Positions 33,693 through 44,169 of a DNA stretch of 64,000 nt are shown one piece after another. A program made the position numbers and the translations under genes. The notes beneath the pieces were generated by a model. It was not told where the DNA came from, did not search any database, and was given only the letters and a program-made list of their open reading frames with translations. Source of the stretch: Centroberyx gerrardi (lineage: Eukaryota > Chordata > Actinopteri > Beryciformes > Berycidae); assembly GCF_048128805.1 (NCBI RefSeq), contig NC_135997.1:16824116-16888115 (forward strand), written 5' to 3'. Position 1 is the first letter of the stretch, and each line of letters opens with the position of its first letter.

Positions 33693-36600
33693 CAGAGGCA
33701 AGAGTTGAGGGGTTTTACATAGTGAGTTGGAGCAAAGGAGAATGGTGAGAAAGGAGAAAAAGATCAAGGAGGAATAGACTCTTCAGAACAGCGTTGATTG
33801 TGCAACAGCTTCGAAAGTGTGTGGTTCTGTGTTGAGCCCCATGGGTTCCTGTGTAAAGCAGAAATAACACAGGCCTGTGTGTTGTACAGTGATATGGGTC
33901 TATTGCACATATGTTGCAATTTCCCTGCTTTCTCAGAATACTGTGGGAAGAGAAAATACTGTACAAGTGCCGAGAACATTTTCTCACTTGACTATGTTTA
34001 GACAGAGTGAAAATGAGAGTAAGTGACTGAGAGCGATGAGTTATTGAGTTTGACTGGTGACCACCCAGTGTGTCAGTCAGATGCATGATGTCCTTTTCCT
34101 GTGCGTGCGTGTGTGCGTGTGTGTGTGTGTCTGTGTGTGTGTGTGTGTGTGTGTATGTGTCGCACACAGTGGAACTTCCCCCTCATGATGACAGCATGGA
34201 AGCTGGGTCCGGCAATAGCCTGCGGAAACACTGTTGTCCTGAAGCCTGCTGAGCAAACCCCACTCACCTGCCTCTACATGGGAGCGCTCATCAAGGAGGT
34301 AAATGACAGCACAGCGCCAAAACAATCACAATCGCTCTAATTTTCCCAAGCACAATGGGTTCACGAGGAATTTAACCTGCGTAATTGCTGCTGAAACATT
34401 AGAAGACAGTTACAGAATACATCACATACATTGCAGAAAAGACAATAGAGTCAACATAAACTACAAGGATACATTCAAAGCCAAAGAACTGTTTCAGTGC
34501 CGCAGCATTGGCATTCTTGGTAAGAGTAGTAGACAGGGGTGCAGTGCAGAAGTCAAGTGTACCATAAGGTTAAAATTATGAATACGTTGAACAGAATAGG
34601 AACAGCGTAGCCCGACAAGTCAGACCCTATGGGAGGCGTAGCTTGCGTAGCATTCCATGGGATCTACGCATTGGCTAATTACAAAATATGTCTCCCGGCG
34701 AAAACGATACGTTACTTTGACTTATGGTGTGTGTGGGTCTTGTCTCTCTCCCAGCAATATATTCATGACGATGTTAAGACAATAATGTATGGGAAAAAGC
34801 AGATTTACTAGCTAACATCTTTCCCCAGTGTGAACATAATATCTCGCGCATGAAAGCTGAATTTCAAAATAAAAGTCCCCCAACCCCCCTGTACAGTGCG
34901 CTTACTCGCAGCTCATTGCCTGTGTAACAATCATGAATACGTCAAACACAATAGGAACAGTGCAGTGTCACATAGTACTGTACAGCAGAGAAACCCAATC
35001 ATGTCATACAGCTCCCACTGTCCACATCCTCCATGTCTTCTCCCTGTACTCTCTCTGCCTCGCCCCTTTCTGGAGACTTTGTGTCTCTTGCCCTCTTCTT
35101 TTTGATGTTCTATCCATTCTCTCGGTCTGCTGGTAGGGAGGTTGGGTTGGGTCCGGATTCCCCCACACTGCCTGTGGTTTTGCTTGGCTCTGCTGTCATC
35201 TCCGCTAACGCTTGTTTCCTCTCATATTGTTTTGACAGGCTGGGTTTCCACCGGGAGTCATCAATATTTTGCCAGGATTTGGGCCAACAGCAGGAGCTGC
35301 AATTGCTTCGCACATGGGCATAGACAAAGTGGCTTTCACAGGATCAACTGAGGTAATTTCCCCAATAAAGTGGCTCAGATCAACAGTTGCTTACTACTTG
35401 CTTTTGTCAGCTAACCAAAGTGACACAGTGACCAACATGTGCAGAGCATAAGAGCAGGCTGTGTAATTAGGGGACATTGTGTGCCTGTATTGAAGTCTAA
35501 ATGACAAACAAATGGGGTCTTACATAAGCTGCATGCCCTGTCATTACTCCCCATGACAGGGAGCTCCGAGTTTATCGCAGAGCACGTGCGCACACTTGCA
35601 TGCGCACACACACACACACACACACTCACACACCGTCAACAGCATACAAACATCTCTCTGACAACGTCTTTTCTCTCCTTCGCTCTCTCTGCTGTAATAA
35701 GTAATGTACCTGTGCCTTTCATTGACCTTATTATCAGGACACACACACAGGAAAAACCCTTGTGGCTTCACAGAGCCGGGAAGAAGTTAATGGAAAGCCA
35801 AATCATCAAGGGCATACCATGTTAGGTGTTGAGCGCTCTGAGGTGTTGTGGTCAGGCTGCATTCCTCAGGCCGGTGGGAACGGCCAGAGTGACAGCAGAT
35901 TCCATTTCTGCAGATCATTTTTATAAACATCTGTTATTTCTAACCACAAACTAACCCCCTTAGTAAAAGCACGTACAGCAATCCTAATGTAGAATTTATG
36001 TTTTGATGTGACCAGCCTGTATTTCACATGTATCTTCGGTAAATGAGCCAGGTTTATGTAATGCTTGAAATAGCCTTGAGGTTTATAGTAAGTCTGTTTT
36101 GACTCTGGTGGTGCGTCAGAAGAGAGGGGCACTATTTCAGCAGTGTGTATATATGGGCTGTGAACAGCCTTCGATAAGCACACACAGGTATAGACATCAT
36201 AGATTACTGTCAGTGATGTCAGTGAAACAGACACAGTAACCAAAGCAAAATACTGAAAACATGATGAGAAATATTTATCTCAATTTGAGGCTTGAATGAA
36301 TTCCAGATTGAGGGACCGGTGATTTTTTTTTATCCTACAGTTTGTATTCCAATATCTCAAACAGGTATGTGCGGGTGATATAATATATGTGATGTAGAAA
36401 TCCTCTCAAGTGTTAATAAACACGATAAAAGTGACAAGGAAAAGGGAATTTATCGGTCCATGCCAATAATCTTGAATATTCCTTGAATAGTCTTTCTTGT
36501 GATTTTACAACACAGTATAAAATAGCACATGTGCTCTCTCTCTCACACTGCCTCTATCTCTCTTTCTCTCTCTTTCACACACACACGCACACACACACAC

Positions 36601-39600
36601 ATGTACACATCCACCTTCTAACACAAACATCTTCCTTGTTTTATCATCTGTGTTGAGTGAACATTTCCTTTGTGAGTGGCCTAGTTTTTTTAACTAGTTT
36701 TTCTGTTGTTTCCTGTGATCTGGAGTCAATTACAGAGCGAATGAGCCAGTGCTGTAAGAGCCTGTTGATGCCCAGACAGTGAGTCACCGTACTGTAGTAG
36801 CAGTCCCACTGGAGTTAGTCGGGGGGGTGGGGGGTGGCGGGTGGGGGGATAGCGGACACAGCATCTCCTCACAGGCTGGAAGGTGGTGCCGCTGTAGCTA
36901 CAGGTGGATGTTAGGACCACAACTCATCCTTGTACTCACACACATGTGGCTGTGACTCCTCACGGAGGAGGCTCGCAGCCCAGCGTGTTCCCCTCACCCC
37001 TGAGTAAACACACGCTAACCTCCCTTAGTCAGCCTCTTTGTGTCTCTGATCAAAGACAGAGACAGAACAGATTCAGAAACGGTGAAGCCCAGCCAAGCAT
37101 TGTGAGGCTTTTCTACAGCTATGGTAGCAGTCACAGCAGAGCACTTAATATGCTGCTCTGTTCTGTTCTATTCTATTCTATTCTATTCTACCAGTATCTT
37201 TGAGAGACGCAGACATTAGAGGAGATAGTGAGAGAAGATGAGTCTCGCTCTCTCTTTTCCATGTTGGAGGTGGGTTTTGTTTTTGGTTGGCCATAGAAAG
37301 ACATTTTTTCCCCTCTATCCTGTCCTTGTCTCTCTCTTGGAAAACAAAACAGGCTGTATGAGTAACAGGAAGATCAATGCTTGTTTGTGTAGGGTTATGA
37401 GGGATGCCTATTGGGTTTCTCAGGCTTGTTATCTATTGGAAGTATACGGTATACCATGGTGTTAAGAAATACACTGCAAAGAAATGTCCATCTTAACAAG
37501 TCATTTAGCCTATTATCCAGTCTTAAAATCTTGTTTTGTTAAATTGCCAACGGGGTGAGATAATTTCCAATGCAGTTTTACCTGTTTCAAGAATTTTTAT
37601 ATCTTGAAATAAGGAAAATCACTCCATTCCTATCATGATAATGCCGTGTTTGAAGAAAGAAATTCCTGCAAAAGGAGGACTTGCACTGGAAGTGATATGA
37701 TCTCACCCCTTGTTCTAAGAAAATACAAATACTTTAAAATTTTAAGACTCAACACTGGACTAGGTGACTCATTAAGGCAGGTTATTTTTTTTTTTTTTAC
37801 AGTGTAATGGCCACATGAACACCATGTTCCATCAATAAAACATGTGATACCAGCTGGGTAGCTTCAAATAATTCTCATGAGTGATATGTTTTCTCAGTAA
37901 TCTCATGCCACGGCACAAGGAATGCTGTTCCTAAATATCTCAGTTGTGTCTGAAGCTTTCGGTTATGTGATATCATCACTCTCCATAAGGAAGGAATTGG
38001 GAAATCGGGGTGTTGAGAGGAACCACACCAAGTCCGCTGTCCTCTTCCATATTGACACACCAGACCCTTTTTAAACCAAACAACTCCCCTCTCTCAGCTA
38101 GCTAGATCCATCTACTATCATCACTGGTCACCACCCACACAACTTGTGGTTGGTTCTTCCTGCCCTTCATTAGACATAAGATGCTGTTCAGTGCTGAAAC
38201 ATCACTTTATTTTCCTGTTGCCTTGTCCAAAACCCTGTAATAGATATTCAGTCTGTGTGTTTGCAGAACTCATGTTTCAGCTGGCCTACCGGTGCATTCC
38301 CTGTTTGGAGCTAACCAACCTCTTAAGCTATTTAATGGCTCCAGCTGATTTACTGATCTGGCCACAGGCCTGCATCTCTGTGAGTAAACCCCAGCTCTGT
38401 TTCCTCCCTAGGTTGGCAAGCTGATCCAAGAAGCAGCTGGGAAGAGTAACCTGAAGAGAGTAACGCTGGAGCTGGGAGGAAAGAATCCCAACATCATATT
38501 TGCAGATGCTGATTGTAAGTTTTCTGACACAGTTTTATTCATTGTTCCATTTACCTGTCACCCTTAATAGGTGGTCCACCAGATGGACACAGGTGTTCGC
38601 AAAGACTGCTGGTTCAGCTCATAGCCTGTCCCAGAGCGTTGGACTTAACCTCTATCAAAGAGTGTTTTGTTTAGTTATGTGTCCTATTGTTAGGAACTTC
38701 AATCTGAGAAAGTGGATGCACATACATGGACTGAGACTCTTGCCATGCTCAAAAGCTTTGTAGTGCTCTGAAAACTAGTGGATGGATGGGTTTCATGTAA
38801 ACTCTAAGTGGCTCACCAAACTGGGGGTGCCACGGCTTTCAAATGCTTTCAGCAGCCGTGAGAGGGGCTCCCTAAGGCCTGTAAATCAGGAGAATGGAAC
38901 CTGCCTCAGTCGGCTGCTTCAGCCGAGACCCATAAATCACGGGGCTCCGTTAACCCCTCGTGCGCAACAGCGGGGTCCTGTCTCTCAGGTGTCAGGTATC
39001 AGATTTGCACAGAGAATAGCGCCTATAACTGTGGGGGGAAATCTTGTTTAAGTAACTACACAAGAGAATACTTCATGTACTACACAGTTGTGTACGCAAG
39101 GCAGTTTTTACCAAATGAAGTTAATATCAACCAAATGAAGATAATGGTAGTTTTTTATTAGCATTCAATTTAAACCAATTTTTCTTTCAATATCCCATGA
39201 GATTTTTTTAATAATAATTAGTTTAATACTGCTTTCCATAATGCTGTTTTTTTTAATGAACAAGCAGTTCAATGTAGGTGTTAATGAACTAAAACCCCTT
39301 CTTTGAACCCTGTTCTTCAGTGGATCTGGCTGTAGAACAGGCCCACCAGGGAGTGTTCTTCAACGCAGGCCAGTGCTGCACGGCAGGCTCTCGCATCTAC
39401 GTGGAAGAGCCAATCTACGACGAGTTTGTTCGCCGCAGCGTGGAGAGGGCCAAGAGGAGAACAGTCGGCAGCCCCTTCGACCCCACTACTGAGCAGGGTC
39501 CACAGGTGAGAACGACGACAAAGTCATTTCATATCAAGTACACATCATGAAAACACCCAGTTGTTGAGAATTTGTATTTTGTTGAGGATAAATTCTGTTT

Positions 39601-41742
39601 TCTTTCTCTCCATTACTCCCTCTCTCCCCCCTTTTCTCTCTGATTTCATCTTTCACTCCGAATTTTCTCTCCATTTCTCTATCTCCCTCTTCATCTCTCT
39701 TCCCTCTCCCCCCGCCTCGCACATCCTATCTCTCATCTCTCCTCCCACAGATCAGTCAGGAGCAGCAGAATCGTGTGTTGGAGTTTATCCAGAGTGGCAT
39801 CAGTGAAGGAGCCAAGCTGGAGTGTGGAGGCAAAGCTCTGGGCCTGAAAGGGTTCTACATCGAGCCCACCGTTTTCTCAAATGTGAAGGATGACATGCGC
39901 ATCGCCAAAGAGGAGGTACGAAGATAGTGGACAATGACTGACAAAGAATTAACTAATAGCTAAGAATGTAATGCAATATCATTGGTTTGCGGCTTCACAC
40001 CCTCCTGTATATGACTAATAGTAGTGTAACAATGTGTAAACGCCCTGTGCATTTTTGACTATTTACAGATTTTTGGACCAGTACAGCAGATCATGAAGTT
40101 CAAAACTATTGACGAAGTGATTGAAAGAGCCAACAACTCAGATTATGGCTTGGTTGCTGCTGTATTCACCAATGACATCAACAAGGCCATGACCATATCC
40201 ACAGCCATGCAGGCTGGCACTGTGTGGTAAGTTTTATCTGGTATCATCTTAAGATGCAATCTGTAATATTGCAGAAAGATATGTTTTTCACCACATCTGT
40301 AGAATCTGGCCATTTCTCACCAGCGATGCACCTCAGCCCTTTGTTTCATATCTAGTCATAAGTTTCATCTCCTGATTAGACTTCACCCTGTTGGCTTGGG
40401 TCAGAACTTCAAATTTACCTCCAGTTTCTCCTCATAGACTGAAGACACACTGCCCTCAGGCTACACCTTCCCCTCACTAGCCCAGGCCCAAAGCTTGCCC
40501 AGTCTCTGCTCTTCATTTTGCTCTTAGCCAACTTCACATTTTTCTTCTCAGCATATTGATGTTCCTTTCACTTGTTCTTTACTAGGCTGCTTGCAATTGG
40601 TTACTTAACAAATACAGATCTTTTTCTATTGATAAAAGCGTTAAATTCTAAATGTTACTGCAAATTTAAGTTTCTATCATTAGTTCCAGAGGGTTTCAAG
40701 CAGGGGGATGGGTCAGATTTCTTTAATGCTGCCTGATGACATACTTTTAGATAAACAACCCCTAGGAAAGATCTGTTGCTTCATATCACTTTGTCTGTAT
40801 CTCTGGAGAAATATAGCATATCTCAACATCTGAATTCTTTCTCTTGAACCCCCCTGAGGAGCAATAAAGAGATGCACATGAGAACATACATCTGTATTGT
40901 AAGAAGTGCTCGAGACAAATAAGAAAAGCATGATATCTCATTTGTAGATGGCTACACTCACAGACTGCTGAGAGATATCTGAGATATTTCTGCTTAATGA
41001 TCCATTGGAGACTTAGAATAGAATAAGTGCATATTAAGATGTGAGAAAAAAGTGAAAGAGCTAAGTGAGAAGCATGATATACCAGAGTGAGACAATCCAA
41101 GGCTTGTTTCTCAGGAGCAGAAGTTCAGAAGTACGAAAAAAATATTTTAAATAAAACTCATCTATGTCTAGAAGTAAATGAAAGGAAGAGGAGATCTTAT
41201 TTAGGATATTGCTTTCCTCTGGGAATTGCAGTTATATTTTTAACTGAATGCAGCTGTAACACTACTGCTTTTGACAAAATCATTGTGCAACAGTATACAA
41301 TAACTAAACAAACCACATGAGTCAAATGCAGAAGAATGATCTATGTTTTGTGTATTTCCTAGGATAAACTGCTTCAATGCTCTGAGCACACAGTGTCCAT
41401 TTGGAGGATATAAAATGTCTGGCAATGGACGTGAATTGTGAGTATGACTTTTGGTTGCTGGCCCACTAAATATACACAAGATATTACTAATATTGACTGT
41501 GTGCTTTGAAACTCCACTTGCCAAAATTGCTTAATATAAATCTTTATGTAAGAGGAAATTACAATATTTCTACACTTCTACTCCAAAAGTCTGCAGGAGC
41601 GTAAACACAATATTTCAGTGGTGCTGTCTAAATCGGACCTGGCACTAATTAGCCGTTGTGTGTTTTCAGGGGAGAAAGCGGCTTGAAGGAGTACTCAGAG
41701 GTGAAGACCATCACTATGAAGATGGTGGCCAAGAACTCTTAA
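21418..41742 (+). CDS. aldh1a2: Retinaldehyde dehydrogenase 2 (complete, thirteen coding exons, 518 aa)
   Basis: Cytosolic NAD-dependent enzyme that oxidises all-trans-retinal to retinoic acid, the main embryonic source of that morphogen. Exons: 21418-21534, 30669-30773, 31163-31303, 31617-31746, 33304-33365, 34170-34298, 35239-35352, 38412-38514, 39321-39505, 39751-39915, 40069-40226, 41363-41437 and 41670-41742. The total is 1557 nt, or 518 codons plus stop, the same length as human ALDH1A2. It starts [20 protein letters not shown] and ends [17 protein letters not shown]. Seen in order are [12 protein letters not shown] and [13 protein letters not shown] (cofactor and oxyanion region), FTGSTEVGK (NAD fold), LELGGK with general base Glu286, and [12 protein letters not shown] with nucleophile Cys320. 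ALDH1A1 and 1A3 are excluded by the N-terminus and linkage. All splice sites are GT/AG and the frame is intact. Confidence 0.98.
21535..30668 (+). other. aldh1a2: aldh1a2 intron 1
   Basis: 9.1 kb, the largest intron, nearly free of recognisable transposons. A TG array lies at 29117-29158, with a G-rich stretch after it. Blocks at 25950-26250 and 28650-28930 are repeat-free with mixed composition and could be enhancers. In tetrapods intron 1 of this gene is known to hold an enhancer active in the dorsal spinal cord. No extra coding exon found. Confidence 0.7.
29117..29158. repeat. (TG)n microsatellite
   Basis: About 21 TG units with one interruption, followed by a G-rich run to 29192. Confidence 0.96.
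30669..30773 (+). CDS. aldh1a2: aldh1a2 coding exon 2
   Basis: Encodes [20 protein letters not shown] and [15 protein letters not shown]. Acceptor ctgcag, donor gtactt; 105 nt, phase 0 at both ends. Confidence 0.97.
30774..31162 (+). other. aldh1a2: aldh1a2 intron 2
   Basis: 389 bases; nothing recognised. Confidence 0.85.
31163..31303 (+). CDS. aldh1a2: aldh1a2 coding exon 3
   Basis: Encodes [32 protein letters not shown] and [12 protein letters not shown]. Acceptor tcccag, donor gtaagt; 141 nt, phase 0. Confidence 0.97.
31304..31616 (+). other. aldh1a2: aldh1a2 intron 3
   Basis: 313 bases; nothing recognised. Confidence 0.85.
31617..31746 (+). CDS. aldh1a2: aldh1a2 coding exon 4
   Basis: Encodes [20 protein letters not shown] and [16 protein letters not shown]. 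Acceptor cttcag, donor gtaaga; ends in phase 1. Confidence 0.97.
31747..33303 (+). other. aldh1a2: aldh1a2 intron 4
   Basis: 1.56 kb. An A-rich homopolymer lies at 32139-32166 and a TG array at 33240-33265 near the exon 5 acceptor. Nothing else recognised. Confidence 0.8.
33240..33265. repeat. (TG)n microsatellite near aldh1a2 exon 5 acceptor
   Basis: Thirteen TG units ending 38 bases before exon 5. Confidence 0.95.
33304..33365 (+). CDS. aldh1a2: aldh1a2 coding exon 5
   Basis: A 62-nt exon encoding [18 protein letters not shown] and IIP. Acceptor ccacag; a (TG)n tract lies 38-64 bases upstream. Donor gtgagt. Confidence 0.96.
33626..33692. repeat. (AG)n microsatellite
   Basis: About 65 bases of GA/AG with a few interruptions. 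Confidence 0.95.
34101..34160. repeat. (TG)n microsatellite at aldh1a2 exon 6 acceptor
   Basis: About 60 bases of TG/CG/CTG ending nine bases before exon 6. Only tcgcacacag separates it from the exon. Confidence 0.96.
34170..34298 (+). CDS. aldh1a2: aldh1a2 coding exon 6
   Basis: Encodes [31 protein letters not shown] and LYMGALIKE. It holds the oxyanion Asn of WNFP and the Lys of KPAE that contacts NAD. 129 nt, phase 0. The acceptor sits directly against a long TG array with almost no pyrimidine tract. Confidence 0.97.
34299..35238 (+). other. aldh1a2: aldh1a2 intron 6
   Basis: 940 bases. Two copies of a 30-base sequence starting atgaatacgt lie at 34578-34607 and 34933-34962 (26 of 30 identical). 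They probably mark an old transposon, although no terminal inverted repeat was found. Confidence 0.65.
35239..35352 (+). CDS. aldh1a2: aldh1a2 coding exon 7
   Basis: Encodes [19 protein letters not shown] and [16 protein letters not shown], part of the NAD-binding fold. 114 nt (38 codons), phase 0, so skipping it would keep the frame. Confidence 0.97.
35604..35632. repeat. (CA)n microsatellite
   Basis: Short CA array with a single interruption. Confidence 0.9.
36576..36606. repeat. (CA)n microsatellite preceded by CT-rich tract
   Basis: A CT-rich run at 36535-36575 leads into CA units. Confidence 0.85.
37471..37805. mobile_element. hAT-like MITE (non-autonomous DNA transposon)
   Basis: The left end is acactgcaaagaaa and the reverse complement of the right end is acactgtaaaaaaa: a short terminal inverted repeat of the CACTG-A-rich type common in fish. 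The interior holds aaaatcttgttttgtt and similar AT-rich motifs typical of these elements. No clear 8-bp target duplication is visible. Confidence 0.55.
38412..38514 (+). CDS. aldh1a2: aldh1a2 coding exon 8 (general base Glu)
   Basis: Encodes [34 protein letters not shown]. The Glu of LELGGK is residue 286, the general base. Acceptor ccctag, donor gtaagt; ends in phase 1. Confidence 0.97.
38515..39320 (+). other. aldh1a2: aldh1a2 intron 8
   Basis: 806 bases. The block 38780-39050 is GC-balanced, repeat-free and stop-poor in one frame, unlike the AT-rich flanks. It may be a regulatory element. Not recognised as coding. Confidence 0.7.
39321..39505 (+). CDS. aldh1a2: aldh1a2 coding exon 9 (catalytic Cys)
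   Basis: Encodes [55 protein letters not shown] and TTEQGPQ. Cys320 of GQCC is the nucleophile. Acceptor cttcag, donor gtgaga. Confidence 0.98.
39751..39915 (+). CDS. aldh1a2: aldh1a2 coding exon 10
   Basis: Encodes [50 protein letters not shown] and IAKEE. The preceding intron ends in a CT-rich tract of more than 100 bases. 165 nt, phase 0. Confidence 0.97.
40069..40226 (+). CDS. aldh1a2: aldh1a2 coding exon 11
   Basis: Encodes [52 protein letters not shown]. Acceptor ttacag, donor gtaagt; the Trp codon is split TG/G with exon 12. Confidence 0.97.
40227..41362 (+). other. aldh1a2: aldh1a2 intron 11
   Basis: 1.14 kb; nothing recognised. Confidence 0.8.
41363..41437 (+). CDS. aldh1a2: aldh1a2 coding exon 12
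   Basis: Encodes (W)[20 protein letters not shown] and NGRE. Acceptor tcctag, donor gtgagt; the Leu codon is split TT/G with exon 13. Confidence 0.96.
41670..41742 (+). CDS. aldh1a2: aldh1a2 coding exon 13 (C-terminus)
   Basis: Encodes (L)[17 protein letters not shown] and MVAKNS, then TAA at 41740-41742. Acceptor tttcag. Confidence 0.96.
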
Positions 41743-42420
41743 GGCAGCCGCTGCTGTTGGGAGGAGGTAGTGACTTCCTCATCGCTGACCCGCCCCCCCT
41801 TGGCCGGTCCCTCCACGGTGGTAAACCACATTAACCATCCCGACTAGTCATCTCCATGGGTAACTACAGGCTGTGACCACTCGCTGCCCCCAGTCCCTCC
41901 ATCAACACCGCCTCGCTTGCCACGGACAGTTAGCTAATCCCTGTCCAGCTGTCTCCACCTGCCTCGAATTCGCAGACCGTCTCTAGTCTAATCGACGCCA
42001 ACAACCACTGAACGACCCCCATATGCCTCCTCCACTAACGACACTAAAGCACTCGAAGAGACGATGGGGGAGGCTGTTCCGACCACGAACCCCAGTAACC
42101 CCCCCACTCCCCGCCCCACCCCCCACCCCCCACCGCTGTACCCCGATCCACACCCACGATGCTGGACGCTCAGAGACGAAATCACCGCACTTCCATTCAA
42201 CCCTACATTAGCAACTTGTCATGTGCTGGGAGGCAGTATGGTTTTGTTGTACTGTGGGGGCATCATCGTCAAAACCTCATACTAAATTGTATGTATCATT
42301 GTTTTGATTCACCAGGTAGAATTTATGCAAGCACGTCAGCTCATTCAAGACCACTGAAGTTTCAGTCTCGGCTATGAATGGATGAGTCCATTTAAAAATG
42401 TTAATTCAGAATTAAAATTG
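41743..42420 (+). other. aldh1a2: aldh1a2 3' UTR (probable)
   Basis: The UTR begins after TAA at 41742. It contains a strongly C-rich stretch at 42098-42134. ATTAAA at 42411-42416 is the first plausible polyadenylation signal, and AATAAA at 43021-43026 is a second. The true end cannot be decided from sequence alone. Confidence 0.5.
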
Positions 42421-43661
42421 ATGATTTCTAATTGTCTTTGTTTATATTTTAGCTTTTATGACTTAACACTGTATGTCAACCTTTGACTGATGTAAACGTG
42501 AAAACAAGATTTTAACCTCTTAAAAACATTTTACTCTCACCTGCTAAAAGAGGAGTAGATGTATTTTAAACATTATGTAACAGATCTTCATTGATGTCCA
42601 TGTATGTTCATGTTTATACAATCATATGCTATAAAATTATAAGAGCTAAAAATGACCATAGTTTTTTTCAGTAAAAACTTTTTTCCTGTACAACTTTTTC
42701 ACTGTGTGTTCTCTACATTATCATAGGATGTGATATTATTGTGATGCAGCAGTGTCTTTTGCGTCAGTTGCTCAGTATTCGTGTCCCAGCTCTCTCAGCT
42801 CCTCAAGAGGTTACACAATTTAGTTTCACTCTGACTTGACATCTGAGCGTGTTGGGCGGCACATAGTAAGGGCAGCGGCGGGCCACGTCTCATTTCATGT
42901 TAATGATCAGCTGGGTGATAAGAACTCTGCTGCTGAACCACACAAACTGGGTCAAACACAGGTATTATTTAATTATTTGTATTTGAAAATGCTTGTTTTG
43001 ATGTATTTGAGGAATTTGCAAATAAACTGGCCCAAACAGATGATTTAACTGAAATATTTGTAAATTTCAAAAGCATGTATTTGAGTTATCGAAGTAATTC
43101 AAATAATTGAAACAGTACTATCTCAAATACTAGAATGCAGAGACGTTTATGTTTCTCGTTGTGTCGGCTCCACCTTCTGGGCAGGTATAGTCATGACCTC
43201 ATGGTGATCAAGCACACTTACCACACATCTTGAGCTGCTGTGTAAAATTACAGTGCAAGCTGTGTATTAACCTGCATTGTGTTTATCTCATGCTGAAAAT
43301 CCAACTGCTCTGAAAAAAATAGGTTAAGTGCTCATATAATTTTTCAGTCGAGTGACTCAGTGGCTACATTTGCATGCAAAGTAACCCAACTAGTGGCCAT
43401 ACACTGGTTAAGGTCTTATTCAGACTGAACTGTTTACATGAACCTTCGATACCCATCGAAAGGTGCGGCCGCCAGATACCACCAACCTCTTTGACTGAGC
43501 AACAGTAGATTACTCCTAATACATGGCAAAGGAACAATTATCTCAATAGAAATGTGTGCGATTTGGTGACAGTCTCAGTCTGAGTTTGTGCAGACAGCGA
43601 AAAAGTAAAAGGAATAAAATGTTTACATGACCTACTATAATATCGGAGAAAGCCAGACATC

Positions 43662-44169
43662 TTAAAGCTGCAATATGCAACTTTTTTCACATTAAAATAA
43701 CAGCAAATAAATAGGATATATTAAACATTATCAGACTGTTCTGTCTGTGACCCTGCATGTACAAACCCAAACCACCGTGAAATTGGCTTTTCCATGATGT
43801 TTGGGATGTTTGGGGGCGTAAACCATTTGTTGTGGGCTTGGGTCTTATGGGCGTGGCCAGAGGTGAGCTGGGTTGTGTCTAACAATGGTGCAAAATAGTA
43901 AAAAAAGTACAGTGATAAAGGCAGCAGACAAAGTCCTTTCAAAACAAGGGTGAACATCAGCATTGCTGTTTTTAAATTGCAGATTGGTTGCTTCTGTAAC
44001 GCCTGTGGTGGCTTTATGGATGCCGGTTACCTCAGCCTCAGGATAGATGCTGTTTCAAGGAAGACAGCTCATCAAGATGAGTGACAACTATTGGGAACTT
44101 GACCAACTGAGAGGGAGGAGAGCGGGACTAGCAAGCCTTAAGGCAAAAAGTTGCATATTGTAGCTTTAA
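43662..44169. mobile_element. MITE with TTAA target sites (piggyBac-type ends)
   Basis: The left end is TTAA-agctgcaatatgcaacttt and the right end is aaaagttgcatattgtagct-TTAA. The 21-base terminal inverted repeats differ at one position. The element is 508 bases including both TTAA copies. No transposase reading frame is present. The TTAA flanks suggest mobilisation by a piggyBac-like transposase. Confidence 0.75.

Larger units (their letters stand above)
33366..34169 (+). other. aldh1a2: aldh1a2 intron 5
   Basis: 804 bases with an AG-rich array at 33626-33692 and a TG array at 34101-34160 that runs into the exon 6 acceptor. Confidence 0.85.
35353..38411 (+). other. aldh1a2: aldh1a2 intron 7
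   Basis: 3.06 kb. It contains CA tracts at 35604-35632 and 36576-36606, a G-quadruplex-type run at 36821-36848 and a hAT-like MITE at 37471-37805. No exon recognised. Confidence 0.75.

Noticed and set aside
33715..34167. A 150-codon minus-strand frame in aldh1a2 intron 5
   Set aside because: It begins in the translated TG/CA repeat (TH/HT repeats) and continues in non-coding intron; a repeat artefact.
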